Positions 33,719-43,745 of a stretch of DNA of 47,629 bases are shown here, piece by piece (within the stretch, counting starts at the first letter, position 1; each line of letters opens with the position of its first letter). The stretch comes from Duncaniella muris (GTDB lineage: Bacteria; Bacteroidota; Bacteroidia; Bacteroidales; Muribaculaceae). A program made the translations under genes and the position numbers. The stretch spans positions 1 through 47,629 of the forward strand of contig NZ_PUEC01000027.1 of NCBI RefSeq assembly GCF_003024805.1, in the 5' to 3' direction. The notes beneath the pieces are model-generated. The model was not told the DNA's origin. It ran no database searches and was given only the letters and a program-made list of their open reading frames with translations.

Positions 33719-35554
33719 TTATTCAACTGTTATCGAGTAGATCTTAAGATCGGAGAGACGGGCGCTCCCTCCGGTAGCCCGCACTGAGAGACGGCTGTAG
33801 GGACTGTTGGGAAACACAAGGTTGGTCATGGCGAAACGGCCGTCTTTACCAAAGACCTCAATGCTTGAACGGTCAATGAAGATGCGCAGACCCACCTTGT
33901 CGCCGTCGGTATAGGCCGGGCTTACGGTCACTGCCGGAAAGTCCTGGCTGAAGTCCACTATTCCGCTCTTGCGGCGGTCGAATGACAGACTGTCAGACTT
34001 TGCATCATAGACCATCACGACCTTCTCGCCTGCGGCATTTGAAAGCTCTATTTCCACTGATTCGGCTTTCTTGGGACTGATCTCCATGTCGATCTCGCAG
34101 AGTTCGGGGATGGAATATGTCCTGGCCTTTGAGCCGAGAGAAGTTTTTGATACTGATTTCACGAGCGCGCCTCTGAGAGCGTCGACCTCAGGCGAGGGTG
34201 TGGACGACACGTAGAGCTGACCATCGGGCGCACGGAAGATACCCATCTCGCGCGGAAGAGTGTTGGCACTGCGAAACTGCATTGTCGGTACCTCAGGAGC
34301 ATACTGCCAGTTGCTCATCCAGCCTATCACCGTGCGGCGTCCGTCAGGAGCATCGCTGAAACTTACGGTGGCATAGTGGTCCTTGCCGTAGTCGAGCCAC
34401 TTGGTGGGAACCTTGCCTGAGTCATCGGTGTCAGAAGTGAAAGTCTTGCCATCGAAATCGCCGATGAAATACTGTGTGGCGCTGCCGCCGAAAGGCCCGC
34501 CGGGATTCAGGTTGCAGAGAAGCACCCACTTCTTGCCGGATTCACCATTGACGGGCAGTTCGAAGAGGTCGGGGCATTCCCAGACACCGTCCTGCGCGCC
34601 GAGACCGCGGCCGAAGCTGCTTTCAAGAGTCCAGTCCTTCATGTCGGGCGAAGAGAAAATCAGCATCTCATGGTCAAGAGCATGGGCGAGCACCAGAATC
34701 CAGACATTGCGCTCCGCACCCCAGAACATATTCGGGTCGCGGGCTTCGCTGTCAAGCGTGAGCACCGGGTTGCCGTCATATTTCGTAAAAGTTTCTCCGT
34801 TGTCATCGCTCCAGGCGAGACTTTGGATCTGGCTTGCGGCAGCCGAAGTGTACATAGCCACCACCGCGTCCTTGCCGAAACCGGCGCTGCCGCTGCGGTC
34901 TACTGCTGAACTTCCGCTGAATATCATTCCGAGGCCGTCAGGCTCGATCACAGCGTCGGGACGGTGCTCCCAGTGGATCAGGTCGCGGCTGACGGAATGT
35001 CCCCATGAGAGATTCTGCCATTTCGAGCCGTAGGGGTTCCACTGGTAGCAGAGATGCCATTCGCCGTCTTTGTAGAACATTCCGTTCGGGTCGTTCATCC
35101 AGCCGTAGAGCGGAGTGTGGTGATAGGCCGGACGGAATTTTTCACGATTGCTTGTATCGAAGGTATCGGAAACAGATATGTTCTGCCAGCAGGCATCTTC
35201 TTTGGCCTCGCGGACCGACGAGCGGCTCTGCGAGGTGACCACATTGAGCAAAACTTTCTTTCCTTTATAGTCTTCTATTTTCAGAGGCACGGTATAGTCG
35301 ACCTTCGACTTGGCCAGACGCACGCTGAGAGTCTTGTCAGTCTTGCCGTCGACAAGCACGTTGACCGTGGCCTCGTCATTCGACTCCTGGACCGGGAGTA
35401 TGAGATATTTACCGTCAGCGGTAACGCGCACAAGAGTATTGTTGACGCCGAGATGTTCAATCTCGACCCCTCTTTCAGCAGCCCGGAGAGAGCCGGCTGC
35501 TCCGATTGCCGTGGCTGCAATCATCGTCATCACGATATTAGAAATTCGGTTCAT
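33719..35554 (-). CDS. Secreted GH32 fructan hydrolase (levanase/inulinase/invertase type)
   Basis: 611 residues. Signal peptide (about 1-26), an N-terminal beta-rich domain to about residue 130, which in Bacteroidetes GH32 enzymes is the DUF4980 position, then the five-bladed propeller with WMNDPNG (nucleophile Asp155), RDP (272-274) and the acid/base Glu326 in WECPDL, and a C-terminal beta-sandwich. It cleaves beta-fructosidic bonds and, without a lipobox, is probably periplasmic. Whether it prefers sucrose, inulin or levan cannot be read. It is first in its operon, with TAGTTTTG at 35595-35602 as -7 box. Confidence 0.9.
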   Translation of the reverse strand: MNRISNIVMTMIAATAIGAAGSLRAAERGVEIEHLGVNNTLVRVTADGKYLILPVQESNDEATVNVLVDGKTDKTLSVRLAKSKVDYTVPLKIEDYKGKKVLLNVVTSQSRSSVREAKEDACWQNISVSDTFDTSNREKFRPAYHHTPLYGWMNDPNGMFYKDGEWHLCYQWNPYGSKWQNLSWGHSVSRDLIHWEHRPDAVIEPDGLGMIFSGSSAVDRSGSAGFGKDAVVAMYTSAAASQIQSLAWSDDNGETFTKYDGNPVLTLDSEARDPNMFWGAERNVWILVLAHALDHEMLIFSSPDMKDWTLESSFGRGLGAQDGVWECPDLFELPVNGESGKKWVLLCNLNPGGPFGGSATQYFIGDFDGKTFTSDTDDSGKVPTKWLDYGKDHYATVSFSDAPDGRRTVIGWMSNWQYAPEVPTMQFRSANTLPREMGIFRAPDGQLYVSSTPSPEVDALRGALVKSVSKTSLGSKARTYSIPELCEIDMEISPKKAESVEIELSNAAGEKVVMVYDAKSDSLSFDRRKSGIVDFSQDFPAVTVSPAYTDGDKVGLRIFIDRSSIEVFGKDGRFAMTNLVFPNSPYSRLSVRATGGSARLSDLKIYSITVE

Positions 35555-35594
35555 ATTTTATTAATGTTATTGTGTTAGCAGTTGTTTGACAATG

Positions 35595-35602
35595 CAAAAC
35601 TA
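35595..35602 (-). promoter_or_regulatory. -7 box TAGTTTTG of the GH32 operon
   Basis: Minus strand TAGTTTTG matches TAnnTTTG. It lies 40 bases before the GH32 start, within the 197-base gap shared with the divergent sensor gene, where the sensor's own DNA-binding sites are expected. Confidence 0.55.
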
Positions 35603-35708
35603 TCAACTCCTGCCGATTATGACTATAAAAAATAGTGCAATCGCTGTCAAATATGTTGCATGGGCGCAAAATTGCAAGCAAAGTACTTATTTTTCATAAT
35701 ATTATCCT

Positions 35709-35716
35709 TATCTTTG
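35709..35716 (+). promoter_or_regulatory. -7 box TATCTTTG of the hybrid sensor gene
   Basis: TATCTTTG matches TAnnTTTG and lies 35 bases before the ATG at 35752. No good -33 element precedes it. It also supports the ATG at 35752 against earlier ATGs in the same frame, which lie upstream of this box. Confidence 0.5.
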
Positions 35717-35751
35717 CCGGACACACAGCAAACTGCTTCTTAACATCAGCC

Positions 35752-38496
35752 ATGAACAGAATCATCATACTCTTACTCATGTTGACGTCACTGCTTTTCT
35801 TCCCCTCGTGCCGGAAGAAGGAGCCTTACCGCATCGGCATCTCCCAATGCAGCCAGGACGGATGGCGCATGAAAATGAACGATGAGATCAACCGCGAGAT
35901 CATGTTTCATCCCGAAGCGACAGTAGAGATCCGCTCGGCCGACAACAGCAATGAACGCCAGATTGCCGACATCCGTTATTTCATGGACAACGGTTTTGAC
36001 ATCATCATCGCCGCTCCGAACGAGGCCGACGCCATCACACCTATAATAAAAGAGGTTTATGAATCCGGAACTCCGGTGATAGTCTTTGACCGCAAGATCA
36101 ACGGTGACACATACACAGCGTTCCAGGGGGTAGACAATACCGAAATCGGCAAGTCGGCGGCCCACTATGCCCGACACCTCATAGGCGAGGGTGGCAAGGT
36201 CATAGAGATCTGCGGACTGAAAGGTTCCACCCCGGCCATAGAACGCCACGAAGGATTCCACCGCGGAGCTACAGCCGAGGGGATTTCAGTCGTGGCATCT
36301 GCTTCAGGCGACTGGACTTACGAATCAGCCGTACCGGTAGCCGATTCACTGCTGACCGCGCATCCTGACGCAGACATGGTCTATGCCCACAATGACCGCA
36401 TGGCCATAGCAGCCTCCGACGTTGCCCGCCGCCGCGGACTGAAAATGAAGATCATAGGCATTGACGCCGCTCCAGAGATAGGCATCAAAGCTGTGGCCGA
36501 CAGTGTGATCGACGCTACTTTTCTCTATCCCACCGAGGGCTACAGGCTTATCCGGACAGCGCTTGCCATACTCGAAGGCAAGCCATACGAGCGGGTGTCC
36601 ACTCTGCCGCTCTCCTCTCCGGTCGACATCACCAACGCCGACATCCTTCTGCTTCAGAACGGATCGCTCAATGAAGAGACCGAAAAAATCAGACTGCTCA
36701 AAAGCCAGGTGGACGACTTCTGGAGCCGCCATTCGGCACAGACCTCACTGTTCTATGCCGCCGTAGCCATACTTGTGCTGCTTGTCGGCGTTCTGTTTCT
36801 GCTTCTGCGCACATTCTGGCAACGTCAGCGCCACCAGCACCAGCTCATGGAGCAGAACCGGCTGCTTGAAGAACAGCGCGACGCTCAGAAAGAACTAAAC
36901 GAACAACTCCACGCCGCCACTCAGTCGAAACTCGTCTTCTTCACCAACGTCTCGCATGACCTGCGCACACCTCTGACACTGATAGCCGAGCCGGTAGAGC
37001 AGCTTGTCAGGGCCGAAAACCTCACCCCACAGCAGCAGGTTCTGATGAAGATAGCTGACAAGAATGTCAGGATACTCCGCCGGCTGATAAACCAGATACT
37101 CGACTTCCGCAAATATGAAAACGGCAAGCTCGATGTCAATCTCACGGAGGTGCATTTCGGCTCGCTCGTCCATGACTGGACCGAGGCATTCCACGCCATA
37201 GCGCGCAAAAGCGGCATAAAACTTTCGGTGGACATCAGACTGCCTGATGACTTCACGATAGCGATCGACGTGGAGAAAATCGAGCGGGTGTTTTTCAACC
37301 TCATGTCAAACGCATTCAAGTACACTCCCGCTAACGGCAGCATACGTTTCACAGCCTCATTGGCCGACGGAAAACTGATGTTTGCCGTGGCTGACACCGG
37401 ACGCGGAATCTCGGTGGAGGACCTGGGCAATATCTTCGACCGCTTCTATCAGGTTGACAAAGTCCATCCGAACGGCTCCGGCATAGGGCTCTCTCTTGCC
37501 AAAGCCTTCGTAGAACTCCACGAGGGCAGCATTTCGGTAGAGAGCCAGTTAGGCGTAGGCTCGGAATTCACCGTGAACATTCCGGTCAGACACATCTCCG
37601 ACACAGCCGAGACGGTGACGCCGGGCATCATCAGCGAGAGTGTTGTCGACGCCGAACTCGGAGAAATCGAGCCGGAACCACAGGAAATCGACGCCGACAA
37701 GCCTCTGCTGCTTGTGATCGATGACAACGAGGACATCCGCCATATGATACGCGAACTTCTCAGCGATGACTATGTGATGATCTTCGCGGCCAACGGCAAG
37801 GACGGTCTGCGGCTCGCGGCCAAATATGTCCCTGATCTAATCATCTGCGATGTAATGATGCCTCTGATGGACGGACTTGAATGTTGCCGCCGTATAAAGG
37901 AAGAGGTGTCGACATCTCACATTCCGGTGCTCCTGCTGACGGCATGTTCGATGGACGAACAGCGGGCGCAGGGCTACGACAGCGGTGCCGACGGCTATGT
38001 GGCCAAGCCGTTCAACTCTTCGGTGCTGAAATCGAGATGCCGTAATCTGATCGACAACCGGCGCAGAATCAAGGACCTCTGGTCGGCAAACCCGATAGGC
38101 GGCATGAGCGACAGACCGCGCCCGGCGCTGCCCCCCGACAAGGCTGCGGCCCCCAACGGCGATCTTGACAACGAATTCTATGCCCGCTTTCTCTCGATAG
38201 TCACCGCAGAGATGGGCAACTCTGATCTGAACGTTGATCAGCTTGCCTCACGCATGGGGCTCGGACGCTCGCAGTTCTACCGCAAGATCAAGGCCCTGAC
38301 CAACTACAGTCCGGTGGAGCTCCTTCGCAATCTCAGACTGAAACGCTCGCGCGACCTGCTGACCACCACCCGGAAATCAATCAGCGAGATTGCCTATGAA
38401 GTTGGATTCTCTACCCCGGCCTACTTCACAAAGTGCTACAAAGAAGCCTTCAGCGAAACCCCTACCGAACTGCGCGAACGGCTTTCATCAAAATAA
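35752..38496 (+). CDS. Hybrid two-component sensor with periplasmic fructose-binding-type domain
   Basis: 914 residues. Signal/anchor (about 1-20) ending FFPSC; a LacI/ribose-binding-protein-like periplasmic domain (about 24-310: YRIGISQCSQDGWRMKMNDE, IIIAAPNEADAITPII, VYAHNDRMAIAA); a membrane helix (about 331-353); HisKA with NVSHDLRTPLTL, His402; an ATPase domain (GSGIGLSLAK); a receiver with Asp700 (IICDVMMP); and an AraC-type helix-turn-helix at the C-terminus. This is the design of Bacteroides BT1754, which binds fructose. It should activate the susC/susD genes and the GH32 operon on either side when fructose appears in the periplasm. Confidence 0.9.
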   Translation: MNRIIILLLMLTSLLFFPSCRKKEPYRIGISQCSQDGWRMKMNDEINREIMFHPEATVEIRSADNSNERQIADIRYFMDNGFDIIIAAPNEADAITPIIKEVYESGTPVIVFDRKINGDTYTAFQGVDNTEIGKSAAHYARHLIGEGGKVIEICGLKGSTPAIERHEGFHRGATAEGISVVASASGDWTYESAVPVADSLLTAHPDADMVYAHNDRMAIAASDVARRRGLKMKIIGIDAAPEIGIKAVADSVIDATFLYPTEGYRLIRTALAILEGKPYERVSTLPLSSPVDITNADILLLQNGSLNEETEKIRLLKSQVDDFWSRHSAQTSLFYAAVAILVLLVGVLFLLLRTFWQRQRHQHQLMEQNRLLEEQRDAQKELNEQLHAATQSKLVFFTNVSHDLRTPLTLIAEPVEQLVRAENLTPQQQVLMKIADKNVRILRRLINQILDFRKYENGKLDVNLTEVHFGSLVHDWTEAFHAIARKSGIKLSVDIRLPDDFTIAIDVEKIERVFFNLMSNAFKYTPANGSIRFTASLADGKLMFAVADTGRGISVEDLGNIFDRFYQVDKVHPNGSGIGLSLAKAFVELHEGSISVESQLGVGSEFTVNIPVRHISDTAETVTPGIISESVVDAELGEIEPEPQEIDADKPLLLVIDDNEDIRHMIRELLSDDYVMIFAANGKDGLRLAAKYVPDLIICDVMMPLMDGLECCRRIKEEVSTSHIPVLLLTACSMDEQRAQGYDSGADGYVAKPFNSSVLKSRCRNLIDNRRRIKDLWSANPIGGMSDRPRPALPPDKAAAPNGDLDNEFYARFLSIVTAEMGNSDLNVDQLASRMGLGRSQFYRKIKALTNYSPVELLRNLRLKRSRDLLTTTRKSISEIAYEVGFSTPAYFTKCYKEAFSETPTELRERLSSK

Positions 38497-38578
38497 GAGG
38501 CCGTACATTTGTACAACCTCTAATAGGGTGTTTCATGACAACTGTCAAGCCCCCACAGACAAACCTCCTGACATAAAG

Positions 38579-38626
38579 ACACACCGGCACTCCTGCGCAA
38601 AGGAGCTGCCGGTGTGTTTCCTTTTC
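38579..38626 (+). terminator. Intrinsic terminator behind the sensor gene
   Basis: ACACACCGGCA pairs with TGCCGGTGTGT, extended inside by CTCC/GGAG, and TTTCCTTTT follows. A second hairpin, CTCCGGCG/CGCCGGAG (38626-38654), comes right after it without a T-run. Together they separate the sensor gene from susC. Confidence 0.85.
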
Positions 38627-38730
38627 TCCGGCGGGAGAGTCTGATTCGCCGGAGGGCTGTCAAAAATGGTGCTTTATGTATAAAAAATCATTCATAGCAC
38701 GATATTTTATAGCCAATGCAACAGGTGTTA

Positions 38731-38762
38731 TATGCACTACAATATATTCAGTGATAAATTTG
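38731..38762 (+). promoter_or_regulatory. Promoter of susC/susD
   Basis: TATG (38731-38734) as a weak -33, 20 bases, TAAATTTG (38755-38762) as a full -7 match; the ATG is 28 bases further on. A weak -33 is usual for operons that need the hybrid sensor as activator. Confidence 0.6.
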
Positions 38763-38790
38763 CGTCAGAAATTTACCAATCTTTTAACCA

Positions 38791-41700
38791 ATGAAAAAAA
38801 CTATCTTATATGCGCTGTTCATGCTGCTCGCCGCAATCAGCGCACAGGCACAGAACATCACAGTGCACGGAACGGTTTTATCAAAGACCGATGACGAGCC
38901 TCTGATCGGGGCTTCCGTCATGTCAGAAGCCATGAAGACAGGAGCAAGCACCGACATCGACGGTCGGTTCTCTCTCAAAGTTCCGGAAGGATCAAAGATC
39001 ACCATCTCTTATGTAGGTTATCTGCCGCTTACTCTCGTGGCTGAACCTGAAATGACCATACACCTCAGCGAAGACATCGAGATTCTTGACGAAGTAGTAG
39101 TGGTGGGTTACTCATCTGAAAAGAAATCAGACCTCACCGGCTCGGTGTCTGTGGTGAAGATGAAAGATGTATCTGACACCCCGACCGGCAACGTAATCCA
39201 GGCACTCCAGGGCCGTGTGGCCGGCATGAACATCACCACTGACGGAACACCGGGCGGTCTGAGCACCGGAACCTCGATCCGCGGCGCCTCTTCATTCCGC
39301 AGCGAGGCCAACGGTCCGCTCTATGTGATCGACGGCGTGATGACCCGCGAGAATCCTGGCACCATCCTCAACAGCAACGACGTGGAGTCGATCCAGGTGC
39401 TCAAGGACGCAGCCTCGGCTTCGATCTACGGCGCCCAGGCAGCCAACGGCGTGATCATCATCACCACCAAGCGCGCCAAAAAGGGTGAAAGCCGCGTGAC
39501 ATTCGACGCCACACTCACACTCCAGACCTATCAGAGCGGCCTTGACATGCTCAATGCCGACCAGTGGGGCGATGTCTATTGGTCAGCCTACAAATATTCC
39601 TACGGCACCACCCCGACCTCTGAGCTCTACGGCAGCGGCGCCACCCCCAAACTCCAGCCCTACGTGAACCTCAACGGAGTAATGGTCAACCCGCAGAATA
39701 CCGACTGGGAAAAAGAGATCCACCGCACAGCGCTTATGCAGACCTACAGCGTAGGCCTCTCCAGAGGCGATGAAAACGGTTCGTCATCACTTTCGCTGAG
39801 CTGGCTCGACCATGACGGTATCATCAAAGGCTCCGATTTCCAGAAAGCCAACGCCCGCTTCAGTTCAGACTACGGCTTCATCAACAACCGCCTGCGCGCC
39901 GGCGGCAACGTCACCGTCAACTGGTGGCGCCAGCACAACGCGCCCGGAGAAATCGAGAAAAACGCCATCAAGATGCACCCGGCCCGCACAGTCTATGACT
40001 CGGAAGGCAACTACAACGATCAGGTGGCCTTCGGCCTGAACGACACCCCCAACATCATGCGCCAGATCTCGGAGGAAGCCAACAACAAGCATGAATACTG
40101 GCGAGTGTTCGGCAACGCCTATCTCTCTGTCGAACCGATCAAAAACCTCATCATCAAGACCAACTTCGGTCTCAACTACCACAACGGCAACGACAAGACA
40201 TTCACCCCCGCCAACCTCCGCGACAAGACCAACAGCCTCTATCAGTACTCAAGCAAGACCACTGACTGGGTCTGGACCAACACCGCGCAGTATAACGCCG
40301 ACTTCGGCAAGAATTCCATCATGGCGCTCCTCGGCATCGAGGCCAAACGCAACCACTTCGAAGATATGTTCGGCGAAGGCAAAGGCCTTGAGATCGAAGA
40401 TCCTGACTATCTCTATTTGGGCAATGTCACCTCAAACAAAAACACCGGCTCCGGAGCTTCGAACTACTCGATGTTCTCCGTGTTCGGAAAACTCAATTAC
40501 ACATGGGACAATAAATATCTCGTCTCCTTCACCCTGCGCCGCGACGCGTCATCACGCCTCTCGACAAGCCACAACTACGACTGGTTCCCCTCTGTTTCGG
40601 CAGGATGGCGCATCTCGCAGGAGAGCTTCATGGAAGGCACACGCTCCTGGCTCAGCGACCTTAAGATCCGTGGCGCATATGGCGTGAACGGCAACGATAT
40701 TATTGCCAACGACGCTTTCTATGCTAAATATGCGATGGATCTTGACCGCGCGGCCTATGCCACAGGCGGAGGCAACACACTGATGCCCGGCGCACTGCGC
40801 TCGCGCAGCACCAACCCCGACCTTACATGGGAAAAGACCTATCAGACCAACGTGGGCTTCGACGCCTCACTGCTGAACAGCCGCCTGTCACTCTCGGTTG
40901 ACTACTTCCACAAGCGCACCGATGACATGCTCGTCGAGAAACCCTACATCGCCACTATTGGCGAAGGCGGCTACTGCTGGTACAACGGCGGCTCGATGGT
41001 CAACAAGGGTTTCGAGATCTCTGCTGAATGGCGCCAGTCACTCAACAAGGATTTCAGCTACAGCGTGGGCCTCAACGTCACCGCGATGAAAAACGAAGTC
41101 ACTGACCTGATGAAAGACATCTACTACACCTGGGGCGGCGGCAACGGCATCGACAAGAGCATCGTCGGCCATGCTCTCGGATCATGGCTTGGCTACAAGA
41201 CTGACGGAGTGTTCCGCACCCAGGAAGAGGTAGACGCCTATATGGCCAGATACAATGTCAGCTTCGGCAGTCCGGCAGTGGGCCGTGTGCGCTACGTCGA
41301 TGCCAACGGCGACGGTGAGATCAATGACCGTGACCGCACCTGGCTCGGCACCGACCTTCCCAAAGCCCAGTTCGGCCTCAGCTTCGGAGCAAACTGGAAG
41401 CAGTTTGACCTCAGCCTGTTCTTCTCAAGCATAATCCGCGACGCCTGGAACAACTCCAAGTACTATACCGACTTCTTCCCCCTCTGGACCGGCAACCACG
41501 GCACCCAGCTTCTCGGAGCCGCCAAGGCCTATGACCGCTATCTCCAGACCGGCTACTACGATTCAAGCGTCCCGGCTCCCTCTATCGACAACAACAACAA
41601 GGAGAACGAAGATTCGGACTACTACATCGAAGACGGCTCGTTCCTGCGCCTGAAGACCCTCTCGCTCGGCTACACCCTGCCCAAAAACATTCAGAACAAA

Positions 41701-41844
41701 CTTAAAATGCAGAATGCCCGCGTTTATTTCCAGGCCCAGAACCTGTTGACTCTCACCAGCTACAGCGGCGCTGACCCCGAAGGCCTCGGCTATCCCTACG
41801 CGCTGCCCCGCCAGTACACATTCGGCATTCAATTCGGATTCTAA
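38791..41844 (+). CDS. SusC-like TonB-dependent fructo-oligosaccharide importer
   Basis: 1017 residues. Signal peptide (about 1-20), carboxypeptidase-regulatory-like domain (ITVHGTVLSKTDDEPLIGAS to ISYVGYLPLTL), TonB box and the SusC signature LDEVVVVGYSSEKKSDLTGS, plug with TSIRGASSF and VLKDAASASIYGAQAANGVI, then a barrel ending in Phe (IQFGF). It forms the outer-membrane channel with the SusD partner encoded 26 bases downstream. Context with GH32, fructokinase and a fructose-type sensor indicates levan- or inulin-type oligosaccharides. Codons are strongly C-ending. Confidence 0.92.
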   Translation: MKKTILYALFMLLAAISAQAQNITVHGTVLSKTDDEPLIGASVMSEAMKTGASTDIDGRFSLKVPEGSKITISYVGYLPLTLVAEPEMTIHLSEDIEILDEVVVVGYSSEKKSDLTGSVSVVKMKDVSDTPTGNVIQALQGRVAGMNITTDGTPGGLSTGTSIRGASSFRSEANGPLYVIDGVMTRENPGTILNSNDVESIQVLKDAASASIYGAQAANGVIIITTKRAKKGESRVTFDATLTLQTYQSGLDMLNADQWGDVYWSAYKYSYGTTPTSELYGSGATPKLQPYVNLNGVMVNPQNTDWEKEIHRTALMQTYSVGLSRGDENGSSSLSLSWLDHDGIIKGSDFQKANARFSSDYGFINNRLRAGGNVTVNWWRQHNAPGEIEKNAIKMHPARTVYDSEGNYNDQVAFGLNDTPNIMRQISEEANNKHEYWRVFGNAYLSVEPIKNLIIKTNFGLNYHNGNDKTFTPANLRDKTNSLYQYSSKTTDWVWTNTAQYNADFGKNSIMALLGIEAKRNHFEDMFGEGKGLEIEDPDYLYLGNVTSNKNTGSGASNYSMFSVFGKLNYTWDNKYLVSFTLRRDASSRLSTSHNYDWFPSVSAGWRISQESFMEGTRSWLSDLKIRGAYGVNGNDIIANDAFYAKYAMDLDRAAYATGGGNTLMPGALRSRSTNPDLTWEKTYQTNVGFDASLLNSRLSLSVDYFHKRTDDMLVEKPYIATIGEGGYCWYNGGSMVNKGFEISAEWRQSLNKDFSYSVGLNVTAMKNEVTDLMKDIYYTWGGGNGIDKSIVGHALGSWLGYKTDGVFRTQEEVDAYMARYNVSFGSPAVGRVRYVDANGDGEINDRDRTWLGTDLPKAQFGLSFGANWKQFDLSLFFSSIIRDAWNNSKYYTDFFPLWTGNHGTQLLGAAKAYDRYLQTGYYDSSVPAPSIDNNNKENEDSDYYIEDGSFLRLKTLSLGYTLPKNIQNKLKMQNARVYFQAQNLLTLTSYSGADPEGLGYPYALPRQYTFGIQFGF

Positions 41845-41870
41845 ATACATCATCTTAAATCGAAATCACA

Positions 41871-43640
41871 ATGAAACTCAAAAATATATTCACCATCGCA
41901 CTTGCCGGACTTGCACTGAGCGCCTGCAGCGATGATTTCCTCGAAAACAAGCCCCAGGGCTCGCTCTCTGACGGCAATATGAACGATCCCTCGGCGGTAG
42001 ATCTGCTTGTCAACGGCGCCTATGCCACATTCGGATGCCGCTACGCCGACTCAAATGACCCCCATCTCTTCCCGGTGACCAACTGGAGCTATGGCGAAGT
42101 CCGCGCCGACAATGCCTATAAAGGCGGAGGCAGCGAGACAGACCTCTGGGAGATACACGACATGGAAACCTCGCGCATACAGCCCAACAACGGATTTCTC
42201 GACGGGAAGTGGTTCAACGTCTACTGCGGAATATCGCGCTGCAACTCGGCCATCCGCGCCCTGCGCAAGGTTGACGAATCGCAGAACAAGAACAAGGCCT
42301 CGCGTATAGCCGAGGTCCGAGTGATCCGCGACCACTGGTATTTCGAGCTGGTGCGCCTGTTCAACCGCATCCCCTACATGGATATCGATCTGCCTGAAAA
42401 CGACTACACTTCAGTGCGCAACGATGAATTTACCCGCGACGAACACCTTGACCGCATAGCCAATGACCTGCTCGAAGCCGCCAATGACCTCCCTGACAGC
42501 CAGAGTGAGATAGGCCGTATCAACCGCCGCATAGCTCTTGCCTATGCCGCTAAAGTGAAACTCTACCAGGCCTACGAACAAGATCCGCAGACCAATGCCG
42601 TCACCGGCATAAACCGCACACTGCTGCAGGAAGTGGTGGATCTGATTGACGGAATCCAGGGCTATGACCTGCTCGCTGATTTCCAGCAGCTCGACCTGCT
42701 TGAATATGAAAACGGTCCGGAATCAGTGTTTGCCATCCAGTTCTCGAAAGACGACGGCTCAAGCGGAGTGGGACGCATCAACTGGAGTATGCTCCTCAAC
42801 TCCATGACCGGCCCCGGCTGCCCCTGGCAGGGCGACGGCTTCTTCCTCCCCTCGCAGGACCTCATCAACGCCTATCAGACAGATGCCGACGGTCTGCCGG
42901 TGTTTGACTACCAGAACCGTCCCGACTACGGCAAAGTGGTCTTTGACAGCAACGGCGGTTATTCGCTGGGCAATACCGACGGCAACGTGGACCCGCGCCT
43001 GGACTTTATCACAGGCCGTCCGACCATCCGCTACAAGACATTCGAGGAGAGAGCCTGCGGCCTGTGGGTGCGCAACAGCGATGTCTACGGCTACAACAAT
43101 ACCAAGCGATTCTGGCTCTCGCCCGAATCCAAAGATGCCGAACAGGGCTGGCCCTGGGGAGCCTCGGCTCTCAACTGGCAGATCATCCGCTATGCCGATC
43201 TGCTGCTCTACAAGGCCGAAGCTCTCATCGAACTCGGTGGCAACGGTCTTGAAGAAGCCCGCACGCTGATCAACAGAGTCCGCGCCCGCGCCATGAACAG
43301 TTCATATGTCAAAGATTTCAATGACCCCTCGAAAGATGCCGCCAACTATAAGATAGGGCTCTATCCCGCCACAGGCTGGACTCAGGACTATGCCCGCCGG
43401 GCTCTCCGCACCGAAATGCGTCTGGAGAAGGCAATGGAAGGTGAACGCTTCTTCGACCTAGTGCGCTGGGGCATAGCCAAGGAGACCATGAACAACTTCT
43501 TCGCAGCTGAAAAAGATAACTGCATATATTATCAGAACGTCTCGTTCGAGACCGGCGAGGAATACTTCCCGATCCCGGTGGCTCAGTATAATTTCTCAGG
43601 CGGTATCTATGTCCAGAATCCCGGCTACCCGGCATTCTGA
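41871..43640 (+). CDS. SusD-like surface glycan-binding lipoprotein
   Basis: 589 residues. Lipoprotein signal ending LSAC, followed by SDDF, an acidic pattern for surface export. The helical SusD/RagB body shows TPR-like repeats (ADNAYKGGGSETDLWEIHDM; ALAYAAKVKLYQAYEQDP), the typical LLYKAEALIELGG segment, and the C-terminal EMRLEKAMEGERFFDLVRWG motif. It caps the SusC barrel and binds the oligosaccharide. No SusE/SusF-type or surface endo-hydrolase gene follows; the operon ends at 43640. Confidence 0.92.
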   Translation: MKLKNIFTIALAGLALSACSDDFLENKPQGSLSDGNMNDPSAVDLLVNGAYATFGCRYADSNDPHLFPVTNWSYGEVRADNAYKGGGSETDLWEIHDMETSRIQPNNGFLDGKWFNVYCGISRCNSAIRALRKVDESQNKNKASRIAEVRVIRDHWYFELVRLFNRIPYMDIDLPENDYTSVRNDEFTRDEHLDRIANDLLEAANDLPDSQSEIGRINRRIALAYAAKVKLYQAYEQDPQTNAVTGINRTLLQEVVDLIDGIQGYDLLADFQQLDLLEYENGPESVFAIQFSKDDGSSGVGRINWSMLLNSMTGPGCPWQGDGFFLPSQDLINAYQTDADGLPVFDYQNRPDYGKVVFDSNGGYSLGNTDGNVDPRLDFITGRPTIRYKTFEERACGLWVRNSDVYGYNNTKRFWLSPESKDAEQGWPWGASALNWQIIRYADLLLYKAEALIELGGNGLEEARTLINRVRARAMNSSYVKDFNDPSKDAANYKIGLYPATGWTQDYARRALRTEMRLEKAMEGERFFDLVRWGIAKETMNNFFAAEKDNCIYYQNVSFETGEEYFPIPVAQYNFSGGIYVQNPGYPAF

Positions 43641-43711
43641 TCCGACTCAGACACATAGCCAAGGTACAATACATATAAGGTAATAGAAGATTTTTAAGGT
43701 TGATTTTACAT

Positions 43712-43745
43712 GTGGAGGGTCCGTGGGGGCTCTCCACTGTTATAT
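43712..43745 (+). terminator. Probable terminator of susC/susD
   Basis: GTGGAG (43712-43717) pairs with CTCCAC (43732-43737); the interior adds a few G-C pairs and TGTTATATT follows. The T-run is weak. Confidence 0.5.

Noticed and set aside
33691-33726. TTG start of the MFS gene at 33726
   Set aside because: It would overlap the GH32 stop and add 12 polar residues before the usual N-terminus; the ATG at 33690 fits better.
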